A DNA stretch of 64,000 nt from positions 248,001 to 312,000 of the forward strand of contig CANNBJ010000001.1 of the NCBI GenBank assembly GCA_947502835.1, in the 5' to 3' direction. The notes beneath the pieces were generated by a model that made no database searches, was not told the DNA's origin, and saw only the letters and a list, made by a program, of their open reading frames with translations. The translations under genes and the position numbers were made by a program. This document shows, in pieces, positions 15,547 to 24,472 of the stretch; position 1 is the stretch's first letter; each line of letters starts with the position of its first letter. Source of the stretch: Bdellovibrionales bacterium. Lineage in GTDB: Bacteria > Bdellovibrionota > UBA1018 > CAIMNF01.

Positions 15547-18015
15547 TCAGCCCTGTCCCGACCCAGGCCCTGAGGTTCGAACTGCGCCTTGCCTCCGTTC
15601 CAGGAGGAACAATAGCGCAGGCAGTGAGACCACGGCCGCAAGGACACAGGTAAGCTCCCCGAGAACGGCAAGCTTTCCAAAACTTACGAAGGCTTGGTTG
15701 CTTGCGATCAGAAGCGACCCGTATCCGGTGACGGTCGTGAAACTCGCGAGCAGCACCGCACCTCCCGTTTGCTCGAGCACGGGCAGGATTCCACCCTTTT
15801 TTTCCAATCGGTATCGCTGAAAGACGTTCACCCCGTAGTCGACACCGATCCCGAAGGTGATGGGAAGCGCAATGAAGTTCAGGAAGTTGATTTTTTGATC
15901 GAAAATCAAGACGTACCCGAACAGCCAGAGCACCCCGAGGAAAAGGGCAAAGGAACAGAGGGCTGCCGTCCTCATTTCCCGGAACAAGAGAATCACGAGC
16001 AGAAAGACGGCAATGAAAGCAAAAAAGGTCGCTTTCGGTCCATCCTTCACGATGGATTCGAACAAGTCGGAGGTGACGGGAAGGGTTCCGGCAACGGCCG
16101 TGCCCGGCACAATTCTGTCCACAGAGTCCCTCACAGAATGGACGAAATGAATCAGATTCTCGCTCCTCTGGAGTTCGGGGGAAAGCGAGGGCTCGATCAG
16201 GATGAGTTTTCCAAGCGTGCCGTCACGCTCGCGGAATTTGCCGCGGACCAGTTCCGGGAGCTCACCCGGGCCGAAACGTTTGAAGGAGTTCTCAGAGAGC
16301 AAGCCCCGTGCAAGCTCGCGTTCCTCGGGTCTGAGCTGGCGAAGGAGCTGAGCGGGGAGCAAGTCGTCGATTTGCCTGAGGACCCGGACTTTTTCCGCCT
16401 GCTGTCCCGGAATGAAATCCTGAAGCGTGCTTACGTTCACAATGAAACTCCGGTCTCCTTCGCGCGCTTTCGTGCGTCTGACCTCGTCTGCGATCGGTTG
16501 AACATCTTTTTCATCTTTTGGAAGGATCACCACAGGCAAGAGGTAGCGATCAAACAGCTTGTCGACGTATTCTCCCCAGTACATGGAGCCGCTTTCCGCG
16601 CTCTTTTTGTTCCGGAGTTTTTTCATGTTGGTTTCAATGATTCCCGGATTGATCCGGGAAAGACTTGCGGCCGAGAGCAGGGTGGCGGCGAGAGTCGCCA
16701 CAAGGATGGTTCGCGGGCGTTTGCTGATCAGGTGTGCCAGGCCTCGGGTGAAGCGGGATTTTGTGGTGCGCACGGGCTTGCGGAGAAACCCGAGTCGATA
16801 GAGGAGAATCATGAAGGAAGGCATGAACGTGTAGGTGGCAAGCCAACACAGGGCCATTCCGGTGAATCCGATGACTCCGAACTGCCGGAAACCGCGGAAG
16901 CTCGTCAACATCAAGGATCCGTAGGCAAGTCCTGCTGCGAGTGCGGCGACTCCCGTGGCGGAAGCCGTCTTTTGAAGGGCGATGTAAATGCTCCGGGGCG
17001 TTTCCTTTCGCTTTCTCCGTTCCTCGAGATACCGGGCAAGAAAGATGATTCCGAAATTGATCCCGTTCCCGATCACAATGCTCGCCATGAATGCGGAGTT
17101 CGCGTTCAGGTATCCGACCTGAAAATACCCGGCCCCGAAGGTCCAGAGGGTTCCCACAAGCAAGGCCAAGATCAGGGAGAGGGTCGCCATGAAGGACTTG
17201 AAGTAGAGGAGCATGGCGATGCTCACGAGCAGGGTGACAAGAACGGTGGACAGAAGCAGATCCTCCACCAGGGCCTCGTGCTCATCGATCAGGTCTTGTA
17301 CCCCCCCCGCAAAGTGCACTTCAAGATCGGCAGAGAAGGAGGCGGGGTTTAAGCGCTCGATGATTCCATCCACAGCCTCACGCAGTTCTTTTGAGGCGCT
17401 GATTCCGGATTTGTTCCCGGGCAGGTTTGCGAGGATCACTCTCTGTTTCTTGTCAGGAGTGGCATAGTATCCGTCCTGGAAGCGGGAATAGGAATTGGAT
17501 TTGGATTCGTATTTCTTTTTCAGGGACTTGAAATCAAAGGAGGGTTCCTTCAGGTTTTTATTCTCGATGATCGTCAGGGGATTGTAGAGGCTGAGCTCGT
17601 AATTCACCTTGGCACGGATATAGTCGCGGATCATTTCGAGATCCTTCAAATCGATGAAAAGCGACTTTCGCTTTGCGAAAAATTCGATCTCCTTGTCGAT
17701 CCTGTACTCGACCCCCGCACATACCTCCCGCGGAAGCTTCTCGATTTCGCCCGCCAAGGCATCCACGAACCGTTTGCTCGCATCGGGTTTGTCCGAGATC
17801 ATGAGGATCGCAAGATTGTTCGTGGTCTCCAGGCGCGAGCGGACTTCGTTCAAATCAAGAACGCTTCGGGCTTGTGTCGGAAGGAGCTCTTCGAGGTCCG
17901 TCCTCAGATTTGAAAAAAGGTGAACCGAAAAATATCCCCCCGCAGCCCCGAGAATCGAAGTGAGGGCGGTCACAAACCATGCACGTTTGATCAGGAACCG
18001 GATCATAGGATTCAT
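15547..18015 (-). CDS. RND-superfamily (MMPL/HAE3-like) inner-membrane exporter
   Basis: An 822-residue membrane protein with the duplicated RND layout: one transmembrane helix, a large periplasmic domain (about 50-250), five helices, then the same pattern again. The signature in the fourth helix of each half reads GNGINFGIIFLARYLEERR in the first half, lacking the usual Asp, and GIGVDYGVNVFQRYRLE in the second, with the Asp present. Single-chain exporters of this type move lipids or hopanoids out of the inner membrane. The start overlaps the stop of the upstream periplasmic protein (ATGA at 18015-18012), which implies translational coupling. A start 45 codons upstream is rejected because it would lie inside that gene. 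Confidence 0.87.
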   Translation of the reverse strand: MNPMIRFLIKRAWFVTALTSILGAAGGYFSVHLFSNLRTDLEELLPTQARSVLDLNEVRSRLETTNNLAILMISDKPDASKRFVDALAGEIEKLPREVCAGVEYRIDKEIEFFAKRKSLFIDLKDLEMIRDYIRAKVNYELSLYNPLTIIENKNLKEPSFDFKSLKKKYESKSNSYSRFQDGYYATPDKKQRVILANLPGNKSGISASKELREAVDGIIERLNPASFSADLEVHFAGGVQDLIDEHEALVEDLLLSTVLVTLLVSIAMLLYFKSFMATLSLILALLVGTLWTFGAGYFQVGYLNANSAFMASIVIGNGINFGIIFLARYLEERRKRKETPRSIYIALQKTASATGVAALAAGLAYGSLMLTSFRGFRQFGVIGFTGMALCWLATYTFMPSFMILLYRLGFLRKPVRTTKSRFTRGLAHLISKRPRTILVATLAATLLSAASLSRINPGIIETNMKKLRNKKSAESGSMYWGEYVDKLFDRYLLPVVILPKDEKDVQPIADEVRRTKAREGDRSFIVNVSTLQDFIPGQQAEKVRVLRQIDDLLPAQLLRQLRPEERELARGLLSENSFKRFGPGELPELVRGKFRERDGTLGKLILIEPSLSPELQRSENLIHFVHSVRDSVDRIVPGTAVAGTLPVTSDLFESIVKDGPKATFFAFIAVFLLVILLFREMRTAALCSFALFLGVLWLFGYVLIFDQKINFLNFIALPITFGIGVDYGVNVFQRYRLEKKGGILPVLEQTGGAVLLASFTTVTGYGSLLIASNQAFVSFGKLAVLGELTCVLAAVVSLPALLFLLERRQGAVRTSGPGSGQG

Positions 18016-18647
18016 TCTCGAAGTGTCCGCAGGGTTCCCATCAGTCCGCGATATGCGTCCTCCGCGCTCCTTCGATCCGCCTTGATCTCTTCGGTCAGAT
18101 AGACCGCGCTCACCGACGGGGTCAGTTTTTGAATCATGATGTTTCCGCAAAAGTGTTCAATGTGGGAGGTTCCGGCGGTTTTTTGGTAGGAAATCACCAC
18201 GGATTCGGGTTTTCCGGGGCGTCCCTTCTTCGGAGTGTACAGCCATTCCTCTTCCCATTCGAGAGTAAGGAGAAAGAACGGTTTCACCTTCACCTTGATG
18301 TGCTGTTTCTGGATGGCGCCCTTCACCTGGGTGCGTTCCACTTGGACGGTGGTTGTATCGCGATCCCGCGTGGTCATCGGATCCAGCAGGGCATCCAGGA
18401 TCATGGAAACCGGTTTGTTCACCCGACCTGCGGCACTTGCCCAATCAAGGCCGCTCTTTTCATCTGTTCCGAAGGATTCCGTTTCCTTTCCCATCTCCGG
18501 GAATGCTGTCGGGGCAGGCCTGAGGAGTCGTACATTCGGCTTCGTCAGGTCAAAGCATACGGAGGCCCGTGCACCCGCTGCGAGCAGCGAAGCCGGGAAA
18601 AAAAAGAGGAGCGAAAACAAATTCAGGTTCAGTGGGCCAAGAGCCAT
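18012..18647 (-). CDS. Exported protein of unknown function, coupled to the RND exporter
   Basis: A 211-residue protein with an N-terminal signal peptide (hydrophobic segment about 8-27, likely cleavage after ARA). The mature domain has alternating beta strands (KVKVKPFFLLTLEWEEEWLYT, then a HFCGNIMIQKL strand) and ends with a long C-terminal helix, suggesting an SRPBCC- or LolA-like lipid-binding fold. This is inference from pattern only. Its stop overlaps the RND exporter start (ATGA), and its own start overlaps the subtilase gene end by 19 nt. A periplasmic lipid carrier working with the exporter is the simplest reading. Confidence 0.7.
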   Translation of the reverse strand: MALGPLNLNLFSLLFFFPASLLAAGARASVCFDLTKPNVRLLRPAPTAFPEMGKETESFGTDEKSGLDWASAAGRVNKPVSMILDALLDPMTTRDRDTTTVQVERTQVKGAIQKQHIKVKVKPFFLLTLEWEEEWLYTPKKGRPGKPESVVISYQKTAGTSHIEHFCGNIMIQKLTPSVSAVYLTEEIKADRRSAEDAYRGLMGTLRTLRE

Positions 18648-20323
18648 CGCATCGATTCGAACGCATTCACCGTTCCGCCGGTAATGGAAAGGCTTTCAAA
18701 GGGGACCATGACGGGGTTTTTCTCCGCACCGGAGCCCGGCATTTCGCACATCAGGCCAGGATACAGATTCACACTCGAGAGAATGGCTGTCTTGATGTCC
18801 CGGTAGTTTGCGCTTGGTACTTTTCCCCAGAGGAGGGCCGCGACCCCCGCCACCTCCGGTGCCGCCATGGAGGTACCATCGAGTGCGCGGTATCGATTCC
18901 CTGGAGCCGTCGAGACGATTCCCACGCCGGGGGCGAACACATCCACTGTGGTTCTCCCGTAGTTTGAGAAGGAAGCAGGGAGCTGGGAATCCCGTTTCGG
19001 ACCGGATGCACCTACTTCAATCCAGTTTGTTGCTTCGGTCGATTTTCCGGTCAGCGATCCGAGTACGCGGTTGGGATAGTTTTTTTCCTCTCCGTCCGTA
19101 TTCCGATTGTCGTTCCCCGCGGCATGGATGAGCAGCACTCCCCGGGTCTCCGCATAGCGAACTGCCTCGTCCACAACATGCTTCTCGGGCGAATAGGATT
19201 TTCCAAAGCTCATATTGATGATGTGTGCGCCATGATCCACTGCAAAGCGAATGGCGTTGGCAACATCCTTGTCCCTCTCGTCCCCGTCGGGGATCGCACG
19301 AATGGCCATGATTCGGATAGTGCGAGCCTGGCCTTCGATCCCGAAAGGGTTGTCCCGATTCGCGGCAATGATTCCCGCAACATGGGTTCCGTGGAGGGAG
19401 TCGGGACCCGTCACATCGGGATTTCCATATCCTTTTTCTTCAAGATTTCCGGGATCGTCCCCGATGACGGCAGATGCATCGAATCCGGGATTCAAGTGGT
19501 ATTTCAGGCTTGTGCGGAAGTACTGTATCCCTTCGCGGATTTCAACAGAGGTGATGCCGTTTGAAAAAACCCGGCGTGCAAGAGAGAGTGCGGTGCGAAT
19601 GGTTTCATTCTCCGGCGGGATTTCCTCAAGAGCCTTGAGTGTTTCTTCCTTCAGTCCGTGCTGCTTCAAGGTTTCAATCGCAGACAGAAACGCCTCATAT
19701 CGGATCAGGTTCTTGTTTGCGGAATCAATGGCGGACCCGAGTTCACGTTCCACTTTTTCGAACAGTTCCGCCTCGGATGCGGAGAGCGGGCCTTGCATTT
19801 GTTTTTTCTTCAATTGGGAAAAGACCCGCGCGACCTCAAGATTGGTCTCGTTTAGATTTCTGCCGTCGCGATTTCCGATAAAATTCCACCCGTACACGTC
19901 ATCGACGTATCCGTCCCCGTCATCGTCAATTCCAGGCTTTCCGTTCAGCTCAGCATTGTTTGTCCAGAGTTTGTTCCGTAGCTCGGGATGGGAAATGTCG
20001 ATCCCGCCATCGATCACCGCGACGATCACGGGTGATCTCCGCAAGGGGATCCTGAATCGACGATAGACCAAATCGGTGGAGGTTCCTTCGATCCCATCGC
20101 GAAGAGGGTCACGGGTCGCCCAGATTCCCGCTTCGAGCTTGCGAGAGGATCTGAAGATGGATTCCCCTTTGTGGTTGCGCACGTTGAAAAGATCTTTCAA
20201 CTCTGACTCAGAGCTTTTTTCCAGCTGAGAGAGAATCTCATTTCTCGGGATGGGGGATGAGAAGGCAAAAGGGGGGAGATTCAGAACAAGAGCACCAAAG
20301 AGAAAACCCGGGAGCTTTTTCAT
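18629..20323 (-). CDS. Secreted subtilisin-like serine protease (S8)
   Basis: A 564-residue protease. A signal peptide spans about residues 1-22 from the ATG at 20323, followed by a short propeptide-like region. The catalytic triad is complete: Asp in VIDGGID (about 105), His in HGTHVAG (about 310) and Ser in GTSMAAPEVAG (about 485), with the oxyanion Asn in HAAGNDN. A calcium-binding-like acidic loop (IDDDGDGYVDD) follows the Asp motif. The Asp-His interval is about 200 residues instead of roughly 40, filled by a charged helical insertion (ARVFSQLKKKQ...). No ribosome site is seen; a promoter ends 7 nt before the ATG. Confidence 0.93.
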   Translation of the reverse strand: MKKLPGFLFGALVLNLPPFAFSSPIPRNEILSQLEKSSESELKDLFNVRNHKGESIFRSSRKLEAGIWATRDPLRDGIEGTSTDLVYRRFRIPLRRSPVIVAVIDGGIDISHPELRNKLWTNNAELNGKPGIDDDGDGYVDDVYGWNFIGNRDGRNLNETNLEVARVFSQLKKKQMQGPLSASEAELFEKVERELGSAIDSANKNLIRYEAFLSAIETLKQHGLKEETLKALEEIPPENETIRTALSLARRVFSNGITSVEIREGIQYFRTSLKYHLNPGFDASAVIGDDPGNLEEKGYGNPDVTGPDSLHGTHVAGIIAANRDNPFGIEGQARTIRIMAIRAIPDGDERDKDVANAIRFAVDHGAHIINMSFGKSYSPEKHVVDEAVRYAETRGVLLIHAAGNDNRNTDGEEKNYPNRVLGSLTGKSTEATNWIEVGASGPKRDSQLPASFSNYGRTTVDVFAPGVGIVSTAPGNRYRALDGTSMAAPEVAGVAALLWGKVPSANYRDIKTAILSSVNLYPGLMCEMPGSGAEKNPVMVPFESLSITGGTVNAFESMRWLLAH

Positions 20324-20330
20324 GGTCCGG

Positions 20331-20359
20331 AGGATAGCCAAGTGGGCTAGGTGCGTCAA
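20331..20359 (-). promoter_or_regulatory. Promoter of the subtilase gene, leaderless type
   Basis: On the minus strand, TTGACG (20359-20354) and TATCCT (20336-20331) are 17 nt apart. The ATG at 20323 begins 7 nt after the -10 box, and there is no Shine-Dalgarno sequence. Confidence 0.6.
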
Positions 20360-20381
20360 TACTAAAGTATAATGATCAAGA

Positions 20382-20714
20382 TTATCTGTGGATCGAACGG
20401 GTGAGTGCGGCCTCGATTCGAATCCAAAGAATCCGCGAAGTGCGAAACAAAAAGGGCTGAAGAACAAGGAGCTGAATCGAAGCGAAAACCAGTGCCTGGC
20501 TCATGGGGAACTCATAGGCGAACACGGCCGCAAGAAGGGTGGGGAGAGCCAGAAAAACGCCCAAAAAATAGGAGGCGATCATGGCGCCGATGAAATACCC
20601 GGATTCACGTTCGAATCGAACCCCGCACTCGGTGCAAGCCGGGTTCATGCGCACGATGCCCCTGAAAATCCGTCCCTTCTCGCAATGGGGGCATCGATTG
20701 GAAAAATAACTCAT
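20382..20714 (-). CDS. DUF983 family membrane protein
   Basis: A 110-residue protein with an N-terminal zinc-ribbon-like pair of cysteine knuckles (CPHC at residues 8-11, CTEC at 27-30), the ESGYFIGAMIAS motif of DUF983, and two transmembrane helices (about 42-66 and 72-92). The function of the family is unknown. Its ATG overlaps the stop of the upstream PLP enzyme (ATGA at 20714-20711), so the two are translationally coupled. The subtilase gene begins 58 nt downstream from its own promoter. Confidence 0.85.
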   Translation of the reverse strand: MSYFSNRCPHCEKGRIFRGIVRMNPACTECGVRFERESGYFIGAMIASYFLGVFLALPTLLAAVFAYEFPMSQALVFASIQLLVLQPFLFRTSRILWIRIEAALTRSIHR

Positions 20715-21913
20715 CGGGTTTCTTTCAGAAGGCGATCATAGCCCGATTGAAATCGCTGCCACTGGGTTTCCAGATCTCCCGTGAATCCGATCGAGAGTCT
20801 GAGAAGACCTGGCGACAGATTCATTTCACGCTGTTCTTTTTCCGGAATCTCGCTGGAGGTGCTGACCGAGGGACAGCTCATCAGGGTTCTTGAGAATCCG
20901 AGGGAAACGGCATACAAGCCGAATTTGTTGTTTTGAAGTTCGGTTGCCAGCTCCATCGCTCGTTTCGAGGTGACGCAATCCACCGTGAGCATGCCCCCGA
21001 ATCCGAAACCCTCGTTTCGATGATCGCTCATCAGGCGGTGTTGTGGATGGGATTTCAATCCCGGGTAAAAAACCGGGACCCCGTGGGCCTCCATTTTTTC
21101 AGCCAGAAACTGGGCGGCACGGGAGTGTGCCTCCACCCGGATGGGCAAATGATCGAGCCTCAGGTAGAGCTCGTGGGCGATTTTTGCATCCATGACAGGA
21201 CCGGTCAGCATGACCGAGCCTGAGTTGATGTCGATCAGGCTTGCGATGAAATCGCGGGAACCTGCGATGACCCCGGAAATCATGTCGCTTGCGCCGGAAA
21301 TGTACTTTGTACAGGAGTGGATGACGACATCGGCCCCGAAGTCGGCCGGAGTCACGAGGAGCGGGGCAAAGGTGTTGTCGACAACCAGCTTCAAGCCGTT
21401 TCTGTTTTTGATCGAGGAGAGTCCCTTCAGATCCGCCATTCGCAGAAGTGGATTGCTCAGGGTTTCCGTGAAGAGCACTTTTGTCTCGGGAAGAATCGCC
21501 CGCTCCACGGCCGAAAGGTCGTCCATATCAACAAAACTCACCCGGATCCCGCGGCGGGGGAACAGGTTTTTGAAAAGGGCATAGGTTCCGCCGTAAATGG
21601 TTCGGGATGCGACAATGTGCTCACCGGCGGATACCAATTGATCAAGAGTCGTCGCAATCGCCGCCATTCCACTGGAAACGCCCAGTGCGGCCTCTGTGCC
21701 TTCGAGAGCCGCGAACTTCTTTCCAAATGCGGTGACGGAGGGATTGGAGTGCCTGCTGTAAAGATAGCATCCTTCCAATTCTCCATGGAAAGTGCGTTCC
21801 ATGTCTGCGGGGTTGAGAAACGTCGAGGTTGAGGCAACATCAATGACGGGGACGACACCGCCTTCTTCTCCGAAGTGCTGGATGTCTCTCATGTTCTGGA
21901 TCCGTTGTTTCAT
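20711..21913 (-). CDS. Trans-sulfuration family PLP-dependent enzyme (cystathionine/methionine lyase or O-acylhomoserine sulfhydrylase type)
   Basis: A 400-residue fold-type I PLP enzyme of the Cys/Met metabolism family. It has YSRHSNPS near residue 52, the PLP aspartate segment VVDNTFAP, and the Schiff-base lysine in HSCTKYISGASD near 203. The C-terminal LRLSIGFTGDLE is the substrate-carboxylate arginine region. The family includes cystathionine gamma-synthase, gamma-lyase, methionine gamma-lyase and O-acetylhomoserine sulfhydrylase, and sequence alone does not settle which. The ATG at 21913 is the first that gives the normal N-terminus. A frame start 28 codons upstream would overlap the upstream gene. 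Coupled to DUF983. Confidence 0.85.
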   Translation of the reverse strand: MKQRIQNMRDIQHFGEEGGVVPVIDVASTSTFLNPADMERTFHGELEGCYLYSRHSNPSVTAFGKKFAALEGTEAALGVSSGMAAIATTLDQLVSAGEHIVASRTIYGGTYALFKNLFPRRGIRVSFVDMDDLSAVERAILPETKVLFTETLSNPLLRMADLKGLSSIKNRNGLKLVVDNTFAPLLVTPADFGADVVIHSCTKYISGASDMISGVIAGSRDFIASLIDINSGSVMLTGPVMDAKIAHELYLRLDHLPIRVEAHSRAAQFLAEKMEAHGVPVFYPGLKSHPQHRLMSDHRNEGFGFGGMLTVDCVTSKRAMELATELQNNKFGLYAVSLGFSRTLMSCPSVSTSSEIPEKEQREMNLSPGLLRLSIGFTGDLETQWQRFQSGYDRLLKETR

Positions 21914-21954
21914 GGGTGCCGAGAGTATCCGAAATTCCGGAAAAAGAGAAATCG

Positions 21955-23142
21955 CTATTGGGTGCCCAGCCGGCACAGGGATTTTTCCGGAATGCAAACC
22001 CCCTGCTCAAGGCGCACTCCGCCAACCCCGGTTCCATCTTTTTCGATGAGGCTGCCGAGGTGTTTCAGTGTTTTCAACGTTTCCTGCCCCGGGGGCGCAA
22101 GCAGTGGAATTCTCTGATCCACAGCCTTTGCGTCGGGAGCAAGAAAGCTGCATTGAACCGGATCTGTTTCACGGCAAAGCAGATCCTTGAATTCGATTTT
22201 GGAGCGATGATGCGGATTGGGGAAAAGCTTGATCAAGGCGCGGGCTTCCTCCCGGGCAAGCTCGTTGAACACGAGGTTTCCCGCGGAGAGGGTGGTGTCC
22301 GGTCTCTTGATCCAGGAGTTTTCCTCCCAGAGCAGAACCTCCGGCGGATTTCCCGAGTTTGTCAGAATGGCAATCCTGCTTCCGGGCTGAAAGGTCATCT
22401 CCCCGGATCGATATTCCGGAGAGAAAATCCCCGTCTCGCAATGTGCGATCAAGTGAATGGTCTCAAACAGGAGTTCGACCCGGATCAGGAGATAGGATCC
22501 GGCAAAGTTCGGGGTCGAGAAATCATTCTTTTGGTTGCGAATGGTTTGTTCAGCATTGTGAGCCCTGAAATAAGAGGAGTACTTCAGGGGTGCGCACTTG
22601 ATTTTCTTGGAGGCCGCCGGATAGGAACTGAACAGGGATTGGTATCTTGCAGAAAGGGAGTTCTCCAGGGAGGGACCTTGCGCTTCCTTCAGGTCCTCGA
22701 GTTTTACGAACTGGGATCCGGTCCAGAGCTTCCAGCTCGAGGAGTTTTTTTCAGTCAGCCGGACCAGAAAACTCTGGAGCTTGAATTCCGCATTTCCTGA
22801 AATAACTTCAGGGAGGAATTTTCCCGTTCCACAATCCACGATGAGCCAGTCCGAGCCCATCATGTAGGGAATCTGAAGAAGAAGATACTTTCCTCCGAAA
22901 TTCGGCTTCGTGAGATCGGAATTGTTCTTTCGGATCATCTCCTCGGCATTTCGTGCCTTGGAAGACGAGAGGAAATCGGGCTTTTTGCAATCCTGAACGA
23001 TCCCGGGTGCCGGATAGGACGGAAAGTCGATCGGGGTTCCGGCGAAGGACCGGGTGCCGCTTCCGCACGCGAAATGCGATAGAAGTGCCAATGCGATCAT
23101 GACTCGAGGGGAAAGCAGGCTTTGGTAACGCAAGTGGTTCAT
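21955..23142 (-). CDS. Exported protein with a tandem-duplicated domain of unknown function
   Basis: A 395-residue protein with an N-terminal hydrophobic export signal (about residues 12-28). The body contains two copies of a domain of about 100 residues. Copy 1 (about 50-150) has A-R-NAEEMIR, then PNFGGKYLLLQ, then VDCGTGKFLPEVISG. Copy 2 (about 182-282) has A-H-NAEQTIR, then PNFAGSYLLIR, then AHCETGIFSPEYRSG. The PNFAG-Y core resembles the beta-strand motif of a widespread exported family, but no function is known to me. The C-terminal 110 residues are unrelated and cysteine-bearing. It starts 12 nt after the stop of the small gene upstream. Confidence 0.75.
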   Translation of the reverse strand: MNHLRYQSLLSPRVMIALALLSHFACGSGTRSFAGTPIDFPSYPAPGIVQDCKKPDFLSSSKARNAEEMIRKNNSDLTKPNFGGKYLLLQIPYMMGSDWLIVDCGTGKFLPEVISGNAEFKLQSFLVRLTEKNSSSWKLWTGSQFVKLEDLKEAQGPSLENSLSARYQSLFSSYPAASKKIKCAPLKYSSYFRAHNAEQTIRNQKNDFSTPNFAGSYLLIRVELLFETIHLIAHCETGIFSPEYRSGEMTFQPGSRIAILTNSGNPPEVLLWEENSWIKRPDTTLSAGNLVFNELAREEARALIKLFPNPHHRSKIEFKDLLCRETDPVQCSFLAPDAKAVDQRIPLLAPPGQETLKTLKHLGSLIEKDGTGVGGVRLEQGVCIPEKSLCRLGTQ

Positions 23143-23154
23143 TGATGCTCGCTT

Positions 23155-23475
23155 CTATTGCTCTTTCGAGGTATGGAATTCACGAATTTCAAGGGCGAGG
23201 GATCTGATCTCGGCTTGCTTTCCTTCGATGACCCATTCGACCGGGAAAAAATACTCGCGACTGAAGACCCGCACCCTGACGCCGCGGCTTCGGTGCACGT
23301 TGCTCTCCTCGGGGTCGTAATCCTGGGGCAGGTCCGGGCTTTTTCGGATTCCGGTGGGAGCCACCGGATGGATTCTCATTTCCGTGAGATCCCGGAATTC
23401 GTCCTGAAGAAAGCTGAGCAGGTATTCAATGTTGACATCCATGGAGATGGATGTGGAGCGGGGATCCGGATTCAT
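23155..23475 (-). CDS. Small conserved-type protein of unknown function
   Basis: A 106-residue soluble protein that I do not recognise. It has no signal peptide, membrane segment or cysteine motif and is rich in charged residues and Arg (VHRSRGVRVRVFSREYFFP). The ATG overlaps the stop of the upstream exonuclease gene (ATGA at 23475-23472), so it is a real, translationally coupled gene even though short. An alternative start at residue 12 is possible but would lose the overlap. The downstream exported protein follows after 12 nt, so these form an operon. Confidence 0.65.
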   Translation of the reverse strand: MNPDPRSTSISMDVNIEYLLSFLQDEFRDLTEMRIHPVAPTGIRKSPDLPQDYDPEESNVHRSRGVRVRVFSREYFFPVEWVIEGKQAEIRSLALEIREFHTSKEQ

Positions 23476-24371
23476 GCGGTCGTCTTTCCCTTGAAATGCT
23501 CGGTGGGAGGGATCTCGATCACTTTTCCCCGGAATGCTCCGGAATACACATATTCCTCAAGCCACTCAGTCTCAAGCGAAAGATCCGCGTGAGCGATCTC
23601 CTTCCACCAGGTTCTTCCGGGGTTGTCCCACCGGTACCCGCGTGACTTCAGGAGGTCCTTGGACTCGAAGGGCGCGGAAAGAGCCATCAGTTGGTAGGTG
23701 GTTTTTCGTGCTTCGGTCAAAAGCTCAAGAAAATAGGGGGAGCCCCGCGTGGTGTCGGCATGACTCAAAAGATGCAAGAGCGCATCGACATCGTTCAGTG
23801 CCCTGTGGGCATCGGTGAAGAATCCATGAAAGATGCTGAGAATGTCGAGTTTCTGTGAGGGAAACCCTTTGGAGGACCAATCGATTTGCTTGAAGGAACA
23901 TCCCCAGATTTTTTGGCGGGAGACTTTGGAAAGGGAATCCACAAAGGGACGGTCGAAGGCTGCATTGTGGGCGACGATGATCTGCGCTGAATCGAGGATC
24001 GCGTCCACTTCCGCCCATTGGATGGAGTGTCCCTTGACCATCTCATCTGTGATCCCGGTGATGGTCTTCACCTCTTCGCTCAGCGCTTCGCCGGGATCCT
24101 GGAAGCTGGAGTAATCCTGTCCCACGGCCAGCACTTCTCCGGTTTCGCGGTTGAACAGGAACGGGCGAAGCCCGAGTTCAATGATTTTTGCCTGATCGAA
24201 CCGGAGTCCGGAGGTTTCCACGTCAAGGATCACGCCCGTTCGCACGAGATCCTGGTGTTTGGATTCCCACTCGGGGGTAAAGTATGCAGGAAAACGGAAG
24301 TCCGTTTTTTTCAGCTTTCGAAGAGTGATGGTCTCGCCATCCTCGGACTTTCCGATCCAATGAAACGCCAC
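23472..24371 (-). CDS. DnaQ-like 3'-5' exonuclease (DNA polymerase III epsilon family)
   Basis: A 299-residue DEDDh exonuclease. Exo I is VILDVETSGL (about residue 46), Exo II contains AHNAAFDRPFVDS (about 137), and Exo III is HRALNDVDALLHLL (about 193). The C-terminal 90 residues hold a second small domain (APFESKDLLKSRGYRWD ... RTWWKEI) that recurs in this exonuclease subfamily. It probably acts in repair rather than as the replicative proofreader. The start is the GTG at 24371, because AAGGAG lies 7-12 nt upstream. The reading frame continues 46 codons further but without a better start. Divergent from the FemAB-like gene, 101 nt apart. Confidence 0.87.
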   Translation of the reverse strand: MAFHWIGKSEDGETITLRKLKKTDFRFPAYFTPEWESKHQDLVRTGVILDVETSGLRFDQAKIIELGLRPFLFNRETGEVLAVGQDYSSFQDPGEALSEEVKTITGITDEMVKGHSIQWAEVDAILDSAQIIVAHNAAFDRPFVDSLSKVSRQKIWGCSFKQIDWSSKGFPSQKLDILSIFHGFFTDAHRALNDVDALLHLLSHADTTRGSPYFLELLTEARKTTYQLMALSAPFESKDLLKSRGYRWDNPGRTWWKEIAHADLSLETEWLEEYVYSGAFRGKVIEIPPTEHFKGKTTA

Positions 24372-24472
24372 GGGGGTCTCCTTCGTTGTGGGGGAACAAT
24401 ACGGCAGGGGTGGAGAATTTCCAATGGCAAATTTGGAGTTCAATTCCGGCGTAAAAAGGCTACCATTTTTCC

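Noticed and set aside
15694-17352. 552-codon open frame on the plus strand
   Set aside because: It is exactly antisense to the RND exporter gene. Its translation is low-complexity charged text without a domain, and it has no ribosome site.
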